Part shown: piece by piece, positions 44,531 to 53,265 of the stretch
How the letters are laid out: the number at the start of each line of letters is the position of its first letter
How positions within the stretch are numbered: position 1 is the stretch's first letter
Source: CALFBG01 sp045110315
GTDB taxonomy: Bacteria; Bacteroidota; Bacteroidia; Chitinophagales; Saprospiraceae
Direction: 5' to 3'
DNA: 64,000 nt
Assembly (NCBI GenBank): GCA_045110315.1
Contig: JBGCFY010000002.1
Span: 1-64,000, forward strand
Notes under the pieces: generated by a model
Told to the model about the DNA's origin: nothing
Seen by the model: only the letters and a program-made list of their open reading frames with translations
Database searches by the model: none
Position numbers and translations under genes: made by a program

Positions 44531-45439
44531 ATGGATTGGCAAAGTGTATTGAATGGATTCAAGGCTTATCTTCAATTGGAACGGGGACTTTCTCCTCATT
44601 CTATTGATGCATATTTACGAGATGTGACAAAATTGCACCAATACTTGGTGTTACAAGAATTGGAGTTGTCGCCTGCGCAGATTGAGTTGAAGCATTTAGA
44701 GGGTTTTATCCATTGGGTTAATAAACTTGGGCTAGGTCGACGTTCGCAAGGAAGACTTATTTCTGGATTGAAGGGCTTTTATAAGTATCTTTTAGTAGAA
44801 GATTTGATTAGTGATGATCCGACAGATTTACTGGAAGGACCAAAACTGAGTCGTAAGATACCGGAAGTTTTAAGTTATGAAGAGATCAAAGCCATGTTGG
44901 AAACGATTGACTTAAGTGAGGTTCATGGTACACGAAACCGGGCGATGTTGGAAGTTTTGTATGCTTCTGGTTTACGGGCAACGGAGTTGATTGAATTAAA
45001 ACTATCTAACGTGTATGCCGAAATCGGTTTTTTAAAAGTAGTTGGTAAAAACAACAAAGAACGTCTCGTCCCTATCGGCGCCGTTGCCCTCAAACATTTA
45101 GGACATTACCTCAATCACGTGCGGAAACTCCAAAATAATATTCACAAAGAACACGAAAATATCGTTTTTTTGAATCGACGAGGAAAAAAGCTTAGTCGAG
45201 TGATGTTATTTATGATTGTAAAAGAAGCGGCAAAGTTGGCAGGTATTACCAAAAACGTCAGTCCACATACTTTTCGACATTCTTTCGCGACACACTTGAT
45301 TGAAGGTGGCGCAGATTTGAAAGCCATTCAAGATATGCTTGGGCATGAATCGATTACCACTACTGAAATCTATACGCACCTAGATAATGAATTTCTCAAA
45401 GAAACAGTTATGAGCTTTCATCCTAGAAATCAAAAGTAG
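44531..45439 (+). CDS. xerD: Tyrosine recombinase XerD
   Basis: 302-residue site-specific recombinase that, with XerC, resolves chromosome dimers at dif. The N-terminal SAM-like domain (LQLERGLSPHSIDAYLRDV) is followed by a catalytic domain with the full active site: Arg149 (ASGLRATEL), Lys173, His246 and Arg249 (HTFRHSF), His272 (LGHESI) and Tyr281 (TEIYTHL). Length and sequence fit housekeeping XerD rather than a phage integrase. No att-like repeats or mobile genes are nearby. XerC versus XerD naming rests on overall resemblance. Confidence 0.9.
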   Translation: MDWQSVLNGFKAYLQLERGLSPHSIDAYLRDVTKLHQYLVLQELELSPAQIELKHLEGFIHWVNKLGLGRRSQGRLISGLKGFYKYLLVEDLISDDPTDLLEGPKLSRKIPEVLSYEEIKAMLETIDLSEVHGTRNRAMLEVLYASGLRATELIELKLSNVYAEIGFLKVVGKNNKERLVPIGAVALKHLGHYLNHVRKLQNNIHKEHENIVFLNRRGKKLSRVMLFMIVKEAAKLAGITKNVSPHTFRHSFATHLIEGGADLKAIQDMLGHESITTTEIYTHLDNEFLKETVMSFHPRNQK

Positions 45440-45745
45440 CCACCATTCAGGAAGTCCTTTTCTGGAATTGAAGTAAGTTCGTCTAGCGATCACTTATCCG
45501 CATTTCTGCTATTTTAAGAATGTGTTCCGCTGGAAAATAGGATTTGATTAATCTTAACAGATTGTTAACTTCATTTCGGGTACGTACGAGCGTTATGAGG
45601 GAGGAAGTTGGCAAGAAGAGTGAAAAGGCTTGACAATTGCGGCTTTTTAGTTAGTAAAACTTATTTTTGCATTTTGGTGAGAAATCTTTTATAGAAGTCT
45701 TTAAATGACTTCTTAGTGAATACTTTAAAACTTTAGGATCAAATC
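45440..45745. other. Intergenic region before the Ig-like lipoprotein
   Basis: 306 bp without a gene. The right end holds a well-spaced promoter candidate (listed separately). No terminator for xerD with a T tract was found. Confidence 0.4.
45637..45669 (+). promoter_or_regulatory. Bacteroidota-type promoter candidate
   Basis: A TTG (45637-45639) and TATTTTTG (45662-45669, matching TAnnTTTG) are separated by 22 nt, within the range known for this phylum. Transcription would start about 70 nt before the lipoprotein ATG at 45746. Confidence 0.45.
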
Positions 45746-47344
45746 ATGTGGAAGCTTTTTATTCCAATTCCCTTTCTCTGCTTATTTATTGCTTGTGCGA
45801 CGCAAGTAGCGCCTAAAGGTGGACCGAAAGATGAACAAGCGCCCGTATTAGATACCTTGGAATCCACGGCTAGTTTACAAACTAATTTTGAAAAAAAACG
45901 CATCGAACTTAGTTTTAACGAATGGGTGCAACTCAACGACGTTTTTAACCAAGTGGTGGTCTCTCCTCCTTTGGAACATCGACCTAAGATTGTGTTACGA
46001 GGTCGTACTGTACGGTTTGAATTTGACGAGGAAGAAATCCTCAAAGAAAAAACAACTTATACCATCAATTTTGGGGAAGCCGTCAAAGATTTGACCGAAG
46101 GAAATGTAGCCAAAGATTTACGTTACGTTTTTTCTACGGGTGATTTTATCGATTCATTGGAAGTTAGTGGACGGGTTGTGGATGCCTTTACGGCAAAACC
46201 GTCAGAAAATGTACTCGTAATGCTCTATGAAAACCTTGCGGATAGTGTGGTACGGACGGAGCGCCCATATTATTTTGCTAAAACGGATAAACAAGGTGCT
46301 TTTCGGATTCAGAATGTAAAAGCGTCTACCTTCAAAGTTTTTGCCTTAGTTGATCAAAATTTCAATTACCTTTTTGATATAGAAAATGAGCAAATCGCTT
46401 TTGCGAATGAACCTATCGTACTCAATGATTCTGCTAGGATCAATTTGAAGCTACAACTTTTTGAAGAAACTAAAAAATTGCAAATCATCGAAGAAGAAAC
46501 CGATCAATACGGTCGAGTTAAACTGATGTTTAACCAAGAACCCAAAGGCTTGCAAGCGAGTTACGAATCAATTGGTCAAATTGTCAACTATGATTATGAT
46601 AAAGACACCTTAAACGTTTGGTATCAAAATACGGAGGATCGGTCATGGAATTTATACCTGCAACAGGACACTTCTTTTTTTGATACTATTTTTGTAAAAG
46701 CATTAGATCGCGAAGCTTTCGTTAAAGCAACTAAACTTCAAGCTAAAAAAGGGCTTATGGCTACGCATAATCCTACCAAAGCTTTTCCAATTGCTTTCAA
46801 TCACCCTTTGATGAGTTTTGATACGAGTTTACTTCGTATTTACGAAGATAGTGTTGGTGTACGACTTGCTGGAGTGTTGAACACCGATTCTGCCCAAGAA
46901 AAAACTTTGAAAATTAAATTCCCCTGGAAAGAAAATCGAACGTATTTGGTTCAACTGTTGCCCGGCGCAGTGGAGGATATTTACGGCGTAGCCAATGACT
47001 CTATTTTTCATACTTTTATTGCCAATGCGCTGAAAACTTATGGTAATATGACAATCAAGGTCGAAGGATTAGTACGAGAAAGGAACTACGTCCTACAATT
47101 ATTTGATGCTAAGGATGTTTTAATAGAAGTAATGTATCCGCAAGGGGTGGATAATTTTAGCAAAATATTTTCGACGATGCCCGTAGGAGAATATAAACTC
47201 ATACTTATAGAAGATCTCAACAACAATCAACGCTGGGATCCGGGAAATTATGATCAGAAATTGCAGCCCGAAAAAATATATACGAAGCAAACTGAAAAAT
47301 TAAGAGCAAACTGGGACTTGGAAGTCTTAATGAACATTGAGTAG
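45746..47344 (+). CDS. Ig-like (Big_5) domain lipoprotein
   Basis: 532 residues. The lipoprotein signal reads FLCLFIACATQ with Cys at about residue 17, followed by the conserved VAPKGGPKDEQAPV of this Bacteroidota family. Residues ~33-125 are an SbsA-like Ig domain (KRIELSFNEWVQL, TTYTINFGEAVKDL). A carboxypeptidase-regulatory-like segment follows (VSGRVVDAFTAKPSENVLVM, GAFRIQNVKAS), then further beta-rich modules. It probably sits in the envelope; no enzymatic role is seen. It lies about 100 bp upstream of lptB on the same strand. Confidence 0.82.
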   Translation: MWKLFIPIPFLCLFIACATQVAPKGGPKDEQAPVLDTLESTASLQTNFEKKRIELSFNEWVQLNDVFNQVVVSPPLEHRPKIVLRGRTVRFEFDEEEILKEKTTYTINFGEAVKDLTEGNVAKDLRYVFSTGDFIDSLEVSGRVVDAFTAKPSENVLVMLYENLADSVVRTERPYYFAKTDKQGAFRIQNVKASTFKVFALVDQNFNYLFDIENEQIAFANEPIVLNDSARINLKLQLFEETKKLQIIEEETDQYGRVKLMFNQEPKGLQASYESIGQIVNYDYDKDTLNVWYQNTEDRSWNLYLQQDTSFFDTIFVKALDREAFVKATKLQAKKGLMATHNPTKAFPIAFNHPLMSFDTSLLRIYEDSVGVRLAGVLNTDSAQEKTLKIKFPWKENRTYLVQLLPGAVEDIYGVANDSIFHTFIANALKTYGNMTIKVEGLVRERNYVLQLFDAKDVLIEVMYPQGVDNFSKIFSTMPVGEYKLILIEDLNNNQRWDPGNYDQKLQPEKIYTKQTEKLRANWDLEVLMNIE

Positions 47345-47445
47345 ATATTTTTTGTAGGTCGAGTAGCTTACAAGTGTTAAGCTCTATTTATTTTAAACAA
47401 ATTCAGAACTTCCAGTTCAAATAAGAAACTTAATCGGTCAAAATT

Positions 47446-48198
47446 ATGATACTAAAATCAGTAAATCTTGTCAAAATATATGGTAACCGTAAAGTGGTGA
47501 AAGGGGTTTCTTTGGAAGTTAACCAAGGAGAAATTGTAGGTTTATTAGGACCAAACGGTGCGGGGAAAACGACAAGTTTCTACATGACTGTTGGTTTTAT
47601 CAAACCCAATGAAGGTCGTGTTTATTTGGATGATGTGGATATTACGTCTTTGCCAATGTATCGTCGTGCCCAGCGCGGTATTGGTTATTTACCACAAGAA
47701 CCTTCGGTATTTAGAAAATTAACGGTAGAGGATAACATCAAGGCGGTTTTAGAAATGACAAAGCTTTCTAAAGCAGAACAAAAGGATAAATTGGAAAGTT
47801 TGATCGAGGAGTTTAGACTAGAAAAAGTGCGCAAAAGCAACGGGGACACGCTTTCTGGAGGGGAACGACGACGAACGGAAATTGCGCGTGCACTCGCCAC
47901 CAATCCTAAATTTATTCTGTTGGATGAACCTTTTGCAGGAATTGATCCAATCGCAGTAGAAGATATTCAGTACATTGTTGCCAAACTAAAGACTAAAAAC
48001 ATCGGAATCTTAATTACGGATCATAATGTACAAGAAACCTTGTCAATTACTGATCGGGCGTATTTAATGTTTGAAGGAAGTATTCTAAAAGCTGGAACGG
48101 CAGAAGAGTTAGCGGCAGACGAAATGGTTCGGAAAGTATACTTAGGGCAAAGTTTTGAATTGAAAAGAAAAATCATTGATATTAATGACCATAAATAA
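47446..48198 (+). CDS. lptB: LPS export ABC transporter ATP-binding protein
   Basis: 250-residue ATPase that powers lipopolysaccharide extraction from the inner membrane with LptF/LptG. Walker A is GPNGAGKT, the signature is LSGGERRRTE and Walker B is FILLDEPFAGID. The latter is followed by the LptB-typical DPIAVEDIQ and an H-loop in ITDHNVQETL. The overall sequence, including GIGYLPQEPSVFRKLTVEDN, is characteristic of LptB rather than a generic ABC protein. The next small lipoprotein gene overlaps its end by 14 nt, suggesting coupling. Confidence 0.95.
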   Translation: MILKSVNLVKIYGNRKVVKGVSLEVNQGEIVGLLGPNGAGKTTSFYMTVGFIKPNEGRVYLDDVDITSLPMYRRAQRGIGYLPQEPSVFRKLTVEDNIKAVLEMTKLSKAEQKDKLESLIEEFRLEKVRKSNGDTLSGGERRRTEIARALATNPKFILLDEPFAGIDPIAVEDIQYIVAKLKTKNIGILITDHNVQETLSITDRAYLMFEGSILKAGTAEELAADEMVRKVYLGQSFELKRKIIDINDHK

Positions 48199-48478
48199 TA
48201 AAACTTTGAGCACGTTGCAACCGCTAAAAAAAATAAGCCAATGGAGTATTTTGTGTGGCTTAGTTTTTAGCTTACACCTAAGTTGTGGAACGGATGAATT
48301 TGCCGAAGCAGCAAAAAATAAGGTAAGGGTAGATACGCTAACCAACAACCAAATCGTGGCGATCGGTCCGATCTTAGATAGCCTTTGTCTTTCTAAAAGA
48401 GATTCAATGGTTCGATTAGCAGTGGATTCGATTATGCCTATTCGAATTCGAGAAATTGAAGAAATGTTAGCGAATTAG
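48185..48478 (+). CDS. Small lipoprotein overlapping lptB
   Basis: 97 residues from ATG 48185 (a TTG three codons earlier is less likely). The N-terminal part has a lipobox-like end, VFSLHLSCG, with Cys at about residue 34, giving a ~64-residue mature lipoprotein with a C-terminal helix (PIRIREIEEMLAN). The family is not recognised. It overlaps the end of lptB by 14 nt in another frame, so it is probably translated from the same mRNA. A link to envelope biogenesis is inferred only from position. Confidence 0.65.
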   Translation: MTINNKTLSTLQPLKKISQWSILCGLVFSLHLSCGTDEFAEAAKNKVRVDTLTNNQIVAIGPILDSLCLSKRDSMVRLAVDSIMPIRIREIEEMLAN

Positions 48479-48569
48479 ATAAGCGCACTAAGAAAAATTT
48501 GAGCAATAAAACCATCTAAAACCAACTCAATTGCTTGCTCCGAGCAACTCAAAAAAACGAAACGAAACG

Positions 48570-49019
48570 ATGCTACGATTTAATTCAATCTGTTTTTGTA
48601 TACTCTTTAGTAGTCTGCTATTGTTAGCTTGCAAAAAGGAAAAGCAGCAAAATTTGCCGACCGTAGAAGAACTTGTTGCTCAAAATCTAAAGAAATTCAA
48701 AAAGGAAAGAGCAAAAGAGTGCTTTACGGGTGTCCTCAAAGAAGCCAATCGCCTCGTAGATTCTACTTTACTCGCCAATGCAAAAAATAAAAAGGTTTTC
48801 TCGGTCATCAAGCCTCCAATTCCAGACAAACCGGTGAAACCCGATCCGTTGCCACCCATTGATTCCGCCGAAGTAAAACCAATCTTGGACTTGACGTCCG
48901 CCGAAGAGAACAGTCTCGTAGTAGATAGTATCGAACAAGCTACCGAAGAATTAATGGATGCCGAGCGTTTGCCAAAGTTGGATAGCATTCCGCCGAAGCA
49001 AAAAGGAGATGACTTTTAA
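48570..49019 (+). CDS. Small lipoprotein, Pro-rich middle
   Basis: 149 residues from ATG 48570 (MLRFNSICFC); the frame upstream starts at a TTG and is rejected. The lipobox SSLLLLAC places the lipidated Cys at about residue 21. A Lys-rich helix is followed by a proline-rich spacer (KPPIPDKPVKPDPLPPIDS) and an acidic C-terminus. The family is not recognised. It follows the preceding lipoprotein gene by 91 bp on the same strand and is convergent, 4 bp apart, with the next gene. Confidence 0.65.
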   Translation: MLRFNSICFCILFSSLLLLACKKEKQQNLPTVEELVAQNLKKFKKERAKECFTGVLKEANRLVDSTLLANAKNKKVFSVIKPPIPDKPVKPDPLPPIDSAEVKPILDLTSAEENSLVVDSIEQATEELMDAERLPKLDSIPPKQKGDDF

Positions 49020-49023
49020 ATAT

Positions 49024-49716
49024 TTATTCTACGGCAGTATTTGATTGCTCGATCATTTTAGCGTAATATTTTTCGAGCCGTTGATTGATTTTAGTAACTC
49101 GGTTGACAATATTGATTTGATTAATCGACCGACTGGTAAACATACTCAAAAAACGTTGTCCCCAACTTCTGAGTTTCATGTAATAAGGGAAAGGCTTCGT
49201 TAAATCTTGTAGTTGGTCGTCCATGAAAACAAAGGCTTCTACACCACTCGTCGCTTTGGGATCTGTACTGCCATAGCGCAACACACAAAAATTTCTATTG
49301 TTGAGGGAGATGGAAGGGTCAACATTAAGATTTTTGTCCAAAAAGTAACCTTTCTGCAGCTTTTTTTTGAGCGAAACACTAGCCGTGTCGTACATAAATA
49401 GCACCTCCGAAAAATTATAAATTTCTGAAAAACTATAATAAACCTTAGTGTTAAAGCCTTTTATTTCTGAAACGGTTTCGTGTAATTTTTTCTGTAAACC
49501 CTCCTTTGTTTTGGGCGTAACTTCTGGGTGGGCAAGCAGGCGATTGAGTTCTTTAATCTTATTGTTTTTACTCGTGAGACGAATAACTAGCACGCCATCT
49601 TTGAGCTTTTGAATATTATTGGCGGATCTTTCGACAGGATTTTGTTGTGCCGTTAAACTTGTTATAAATAATAGTGTAAACCAGCATAAAAAAATAGATT
49701 TGTAATTAATTATCAT
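49024..49716 (-). CDS. Secreted protein of unknown function
   Basis: 230 residues with a signal peptide (cleavage near SLTAQ, residue 23). Mixed alpha/beta sequence, with KDGVLVIRLTSKNNKIKELN after the signal and a helical C-terminus (INQRLEKYYAKMIEQ). No known domain was recognised. It is divergent from the MoxR gene and convergent with the small lipoprotein gene, so it is likely monocistronic. Confidence 0.7.
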   Translation of the reverse strand: MIINYKSIFLCWFTLLFITSLTAQQNPVERSANNIQKLKDGVLVIRLTSKNNKIKELNRLLAHPEVTPKTKEGLQKKLHETVSEIKGFNTKVYYSFSEIYNFSEVLFMYDTASVSLKKKLQKGYFLDKNLNVDPSISLNNRNFCVLRYGSTDPKATSGVEAFVFMDDQLQDLTKPFPYYMKLRSWGQRFLSMFTSRSINQINIVNRVTKINQRLEKYYAKMIEQSNTAVE

Positions 49717-49913
49717 GTGTTGCGTTAATTTTTGGTTAAAATAGGTATTTTCCAGATATTTATCTTCAATATGAATGTAACTTAGGTCTCATTTTTGGAG
49801 AAAATGAAAGGTCTCCTTTGAGATACGGTGGATATCAGTTGTTTTATTCTCTAACAATTAGCACGAGTGATTAGGACTCAACCCTAAAATTTTATAAAAT
49901 ACGATAAAGATAT

Positions 49914-50912
49914 ATGCAAGAATCGATTGACATTGAAGCGCTGAATCAACAAATTTACTTAGAAAGTGCTTTCCTCGAAGAATTAAATGCAGAAGCTAGT
50001 AAAGTTATTGTAGGTCAAGAGCAAATGATGGAAAGGTTACTCCTCGGTTTGTTGGCTGGCGGACACGTCTTATTAGAAGGATTGCCCGGTTTAGCAAAAA
50101 CCTTAGCTATTAATACCTTGTCGAAGGCCATCAAAGCGGATTTTAGTAGAATCCAATTTACGCCCGACTTACTTCCGGCCGATATCATCGGTACGATGAT
50201 TTACAATCCAAGTCAAAACGAATTTACCGTCAAAAAAGGTCCCATTTTTGCCAATTTCGTACTCGCGGATGAGATCAATCGTGCACCCGCAAAAGTACAA
50301 AGTGCCTTGCTCGAAGCGATGCAGGAAAGACAAGTAACCATTGGAAACGATACGTTTTCCTTACAAGAGCCTTTTTTAGTCTTAGCTACACAAAACCCTA
50401 TTGAGCAAGAAGGAACCTACACTTTGCCGGAAGCACAAGTAGATCGATTTATGCTTAAAGTGAAAATTTCTTATCCTAATAAAGAAGAAGAACGAGAAAT
50501 TATTCGTCGAAATATGTTGGGCACTTCGGTAGCGCAAGTACGTCCCGTAGTAGCACCCGCAACGATTATAAAGGCGAGAGAAACGGTTCGTAAAGTTTAC
50601 ATGGACGAAAAAATAGAACGGTACATTTTAGATATCGTTTTTGCGACGCGTGCCCCGCAAGATTACGGCTTAGCGGATATCGCTCCTTTAATTAATTATG
50701 GTGGTTCTCCTCGAGCAAGTATTAATCTTGCCTTAGCATCAAAAGCTTATGCCTTTATCAAACGTCGAGGTTACGTTATTCCAGAAGATGTTCGTAATAT
50801 TTGCCACGATGTACTTCGCCATAGAATCGGTTTAACGTACGAGGCAGAAGCAGAAAATATTACCCAAGAAGATATCATTAATCGCGTACTCAATACAATT
50901 GAAGTTCCTTAA
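49914..50912 (+). CDS. MoxR-family AAA+ ATPase
   Basis: 332-residue cytosolic AAA+ ATPase of the MoxR group, thought to act as a chaperone for VWA-domain proteins. Walker A is GLPGLAKT, Walker B is VLADEINRAP, sensor 1 is ATQNPIEQEGTY, and the C-terminal lid helix bundle includes INYGGSPRASINLALASKAYA. It heads a cluster with DUF58 and two VWA proteins, the usual MoxR partners. One unrelated gene lies between it and the DUF58 gene. Confidence 0.94.
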   Translation: MQESIDIEALNQQIYLESAFLEELNAEASKVIVGQEQMMERLLLGLLAGGHVLLEGLPGLAKTLAINTLSKAIKADFSRIQFTPDLLPADIIGTMIYNPSQNEFTVKKGPIFANFVLADEINRAPAKVQSALLEAMQERQVTIGNDTFSLQEPFLVLATQNPIEQEGTYTLPEAQVDRFMLKVKISYPNKEEEREIIRRNMLGTSVAQVRPVVAPATIIKARETVRKVYMDEKIERYILDIVFATRAPQDYGLADIAPLINYGGSPRASINLALASKAYAFIKRRGYVIPEDVRNICHDVLRHRIGLTYEAEAENITQEDIINRVLNTIEVP

Positions 50913-50993
50913 AGCTAGTTAGAAAGGTTAATCCATATGGATAAAGACGAAAGTTAAAGTCAATTGAAACTTCGTTTAGCTGTAATTTGAATT

Positions 50994-52334
50994 ATGATGA
51001 GTAGAATATTAATTATCGGTCTCCTTTTTAGCGTATGCTTCTCGCCTGCTTTGGTCGCTCAAAAGATAGTCATTGAAGATCGGATTTTCGACCTTTTTGA
51101 AAATCCAGAAAAGATTGAATGGCTAAAGCACTTTCGAGGTAGAATGAATGATTTCAACGATGTTGGAATTACCTTGGCTTACGATGGAACCAATTGTAAA
51201 GGCATTTTTTCTTATTTGCGAAGCAAAGAACAGTTTCGGCTAGTCGGTATTTTAAAAAATGAAGAACTGCATTTACAAGAAGTCGATCAAAATGGCGCCC
51301 TTTCTGGTTATATCAAGGCGGAACTTTCAAATCAGTCGATCAAAGGTACTTGGAGTAATTATAATTACACGGTAGGCAATACACTGGAATTGGAACAAAT
51401 ACCAGAAGCGGTGCAATTGCCTTCTTACTGTGGAGATAATAAATGGATTCGTAAATATCAGGGTTTTCTCAAAAAAGAGGGACTGGAATTGATTCTGCAA
51501 AAAGATAACGACCAAGAACTCAAAGGAATCGCTTTTTTTCAACGCGATCAAGAGAGTTTTTTAGTCAAAGGCAGCTTAACGGATCAGGGTTTTGTGGTCA
51601 AATTGAGTGATATTAATGAGAAACTACGGGGAAGCATCCGAGGAAAAATTGTGGATGATCAAATTGTCGATGGGAGTTACGAAAGTCCAGTCGGCTTACA
51701 GTCTCCACTGCAATTTTCTCTAAAAGAAAATATGAAAGTCGCTTGCGTAGAATACGCAGACTATATGGCAAGTTACGATCTTACCTTTCCCAAAACTAAA
51801 TATGGGAGTTTTAATAATTGGATCGAAAAAGAAACGGGGCGCTGGATTAAGGATTGCCAAGCACACGCTAAGAAAATCAAAAAACGCCATACGAGTAACC
51901 TCGCACCACTACGTGCAAGCTTGAGAGCTTACGGTTGGTGTAACGTCGATATGATTTCGGATCGGTTGATTAGTGGACAATTGACATTTATGAATACTTG
52001 GTCACAAAAAGAAGAAGGAAAAAGCATCAATTATGATTTGTTGAAGTCTAAAGAAATCAAATTAAAAGACATTTTTAAAAAAGATTTTGACCAGAAAAAA
52101 GTAATTCAAAATCATATTAATAAATCAATTAATAAACATAAGCGGTACCGAGATTACGAATTTAGAAAATGGTTGGCCGCAGAAGATTTCCCCTATTTTA
52201 CACTACGGACAGAAGGAATTAGTTTTGCCACCGATTTCAATATTCTGTACGGACAGCAACAGGTTGTAATTCCGTATTTGCAACTAAAAAAATACTTGAA
52301 ACCGAATAGTCCAATTGCACATTTAATTCCTTAG
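50994..52334 (+). CDS. Secreted protein with duplicated beta-domain and DUF3298-like C-terminus
   Basis: 446 residues (two ATGs in tandem at the start). A signal peptide ends near ALVAQ. Residues ~33-130 and ~145-240 look like two copies of one ~100-residue beta-rich module: compare WLKHFRGRM...CKGIFSYLRSKEQF with WIRKYQGFL...LKGIAFFQRDQESF. The last ~140 residues resemble the DUF3298/RsiV-type domain (SINYDLLKSKEIKLKDIF, then FTLRTEGISFATDFNILYG and QVVIPYLQLKKYL). It is inserted between moxR and the DUF58 gene, which are normally adjacent. The role is unknown; binding of wall components is a possibility from DUF3298 relatives. Confidence 0.72.
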   Translation: MMSRILIIGLLFSVCFSPALVAQKIVIEDRIFDLFENPEKIEWLKHFRGRMNDFNDVGITLAYDGTNCKGIFSYLRSKEQFRLVGILKNEELHLQEVDQNGALSGYIKAELSNQSIKGTWSNYNYTVGNTLELEQIPEAVQLPSYCGDNKWIRKYQGFLKKEGLELILQKDNDQELKGIAFFQRDQESFLVKGSLTDQGFVVKLSDINEKLRGSIRGKIVDDQIVDGSYESPVGLQSPLQFSLKENMKVACVEYADYMASYDLTFPKTKYGSFNNWIEKETGRWIKDCQAHAKKIKKRHTSNLAPLRASLRAYGWCNVDMISDRLISGQLTFMNTWSQKEEGKSINYDLLKSKEIKLKDIFKKDFDQKKVIQNHINKSINKHKRYRDYEFRKWLAAEDFPYFTLRTEGISFATDFNILYGQQQVVIPYLQLKKYLKPNSPIAHLIP

Positions 52335-52340
52335 AATAAT

Positions 52341-53210
52341 ATGGAAACTAGCGAACTACTCAAAAAAGTCAGAAAGATAGAAATCAAAACGAAAGGTTTG
52401 AGTAAACATATCTTTTCGGGAGAGTACCACAGTGCTTTTAAGGGAAGAGGAATGTCGTTTAGTGAAGTGCGAGATTATCAATATGGTGATGATGTACGAA
52501 ACATTGACTGGAACGTTACGGCAAGAATGAATACCCCACACGTCAAAGTCTTCGAAGAGGAAAGAGAGATGACGGTGATGTTGCTCATCGATATGAGTGG
52601 TTCTTCTTTCTTTGGAACGGTAGACCAAATGAAAAATGAATTATTGACTGAAATTTGTGCGGTTTTAGCCTTTTCGGCAATTAATAATAATGATAAAGTT
52701 GGTGTCTTGTTTTTTTCAGAAAAGGTTGAAAAGTTTATTCCTCCCAAAAAAGGGAAGCAACATATTTTGCGAATCATCCGAGAGCTAATTAACTTTGAAC
52801 CAGAGGCTAGTGGAACGAACTTAGGTAAAGCGCTAGAATATTTTAATAATATCATTAAGAAAAGAAGTACCTGTTTTATTTTATCAGACTTTCTAACGGA
52901 AGGCTACGAAAATGCACTAAGAATTGCCAAGCGAAGACACGATATGATTGGGGTGCATTTGTTTGACCCACGAGAAGAAGTTTTGCCAGCCGTCGGACTC
53001 ATTCGTGCCGTAGATGCAGAAACAGGAAGGTACGCCTGGGTTGATTCTTCCTTGAGTAGTGTACGAGAAAATTATAAAAAAAGTTTTACAGATAATTACA
53101 ATTACTTTAGATCTACTTTCGTGAAGTGTGGTGCAGATACCGTTAGTATTCGTACCGATGAACCTTACGTTAATGCGCTACTGAAATTTTTTAAACGACG
53201 GGCAAAATAA
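52341..53210 (+). CDS. DUF58 protein (VWA-like)
   Basis: 289 residues. The DUF58 signature GRGMSFSEVRDYQYGDDVRN IDWN (written with a break) is at about residues 34-56, and a VWA-type metal site starts at LLIDMSGS. The partner of MoxR in most genomes, it probably acts at the inner face of the membrane in the Bat assembly. It starts 7 bp after the DUF3298-like gene, so they share a transcript. It has no membrane segment of its own. Confidence 0.92.
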   Translation: METSELLKKVRKIEIKTKGLSKHIFSGEYHSAFKGRGMSFSEVRDYQYGDDVRNIDWNVTARMNTPHVKVFEEEREMTVMLLIDMSGSSFFGTVDQMKNELLTEICAVLAFSAINNNDKVGVLFFSEKVEKFIPPKKGKQHILRIIRELINFEPEASGTNLGKALEYFNNIIKKRSTCFILSDFLTEGYENALRIAKRRHDMIGVHLFDPREEVLPAVGLIRAVDAETGRYAWVDSSLSSVRENYKKSFTDNYNYFRSTFVKCGADTVSIRTDEPYVNALLKFFKRRAK

Positions 53211-53265
53211 AAACTAAAGTGGTGCAGCGTAGTCGCATCCTCCCTTAAAAATTAGATTGAATTCA

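Noticed and set aside
44531..45439. Tyrosine recombinase as a sign of a mobile element
   Set aside because: Sequence and length fit chromosomal XerD; no flanking direct repeats, tRNA target site, phage genes or transfer genes are present.
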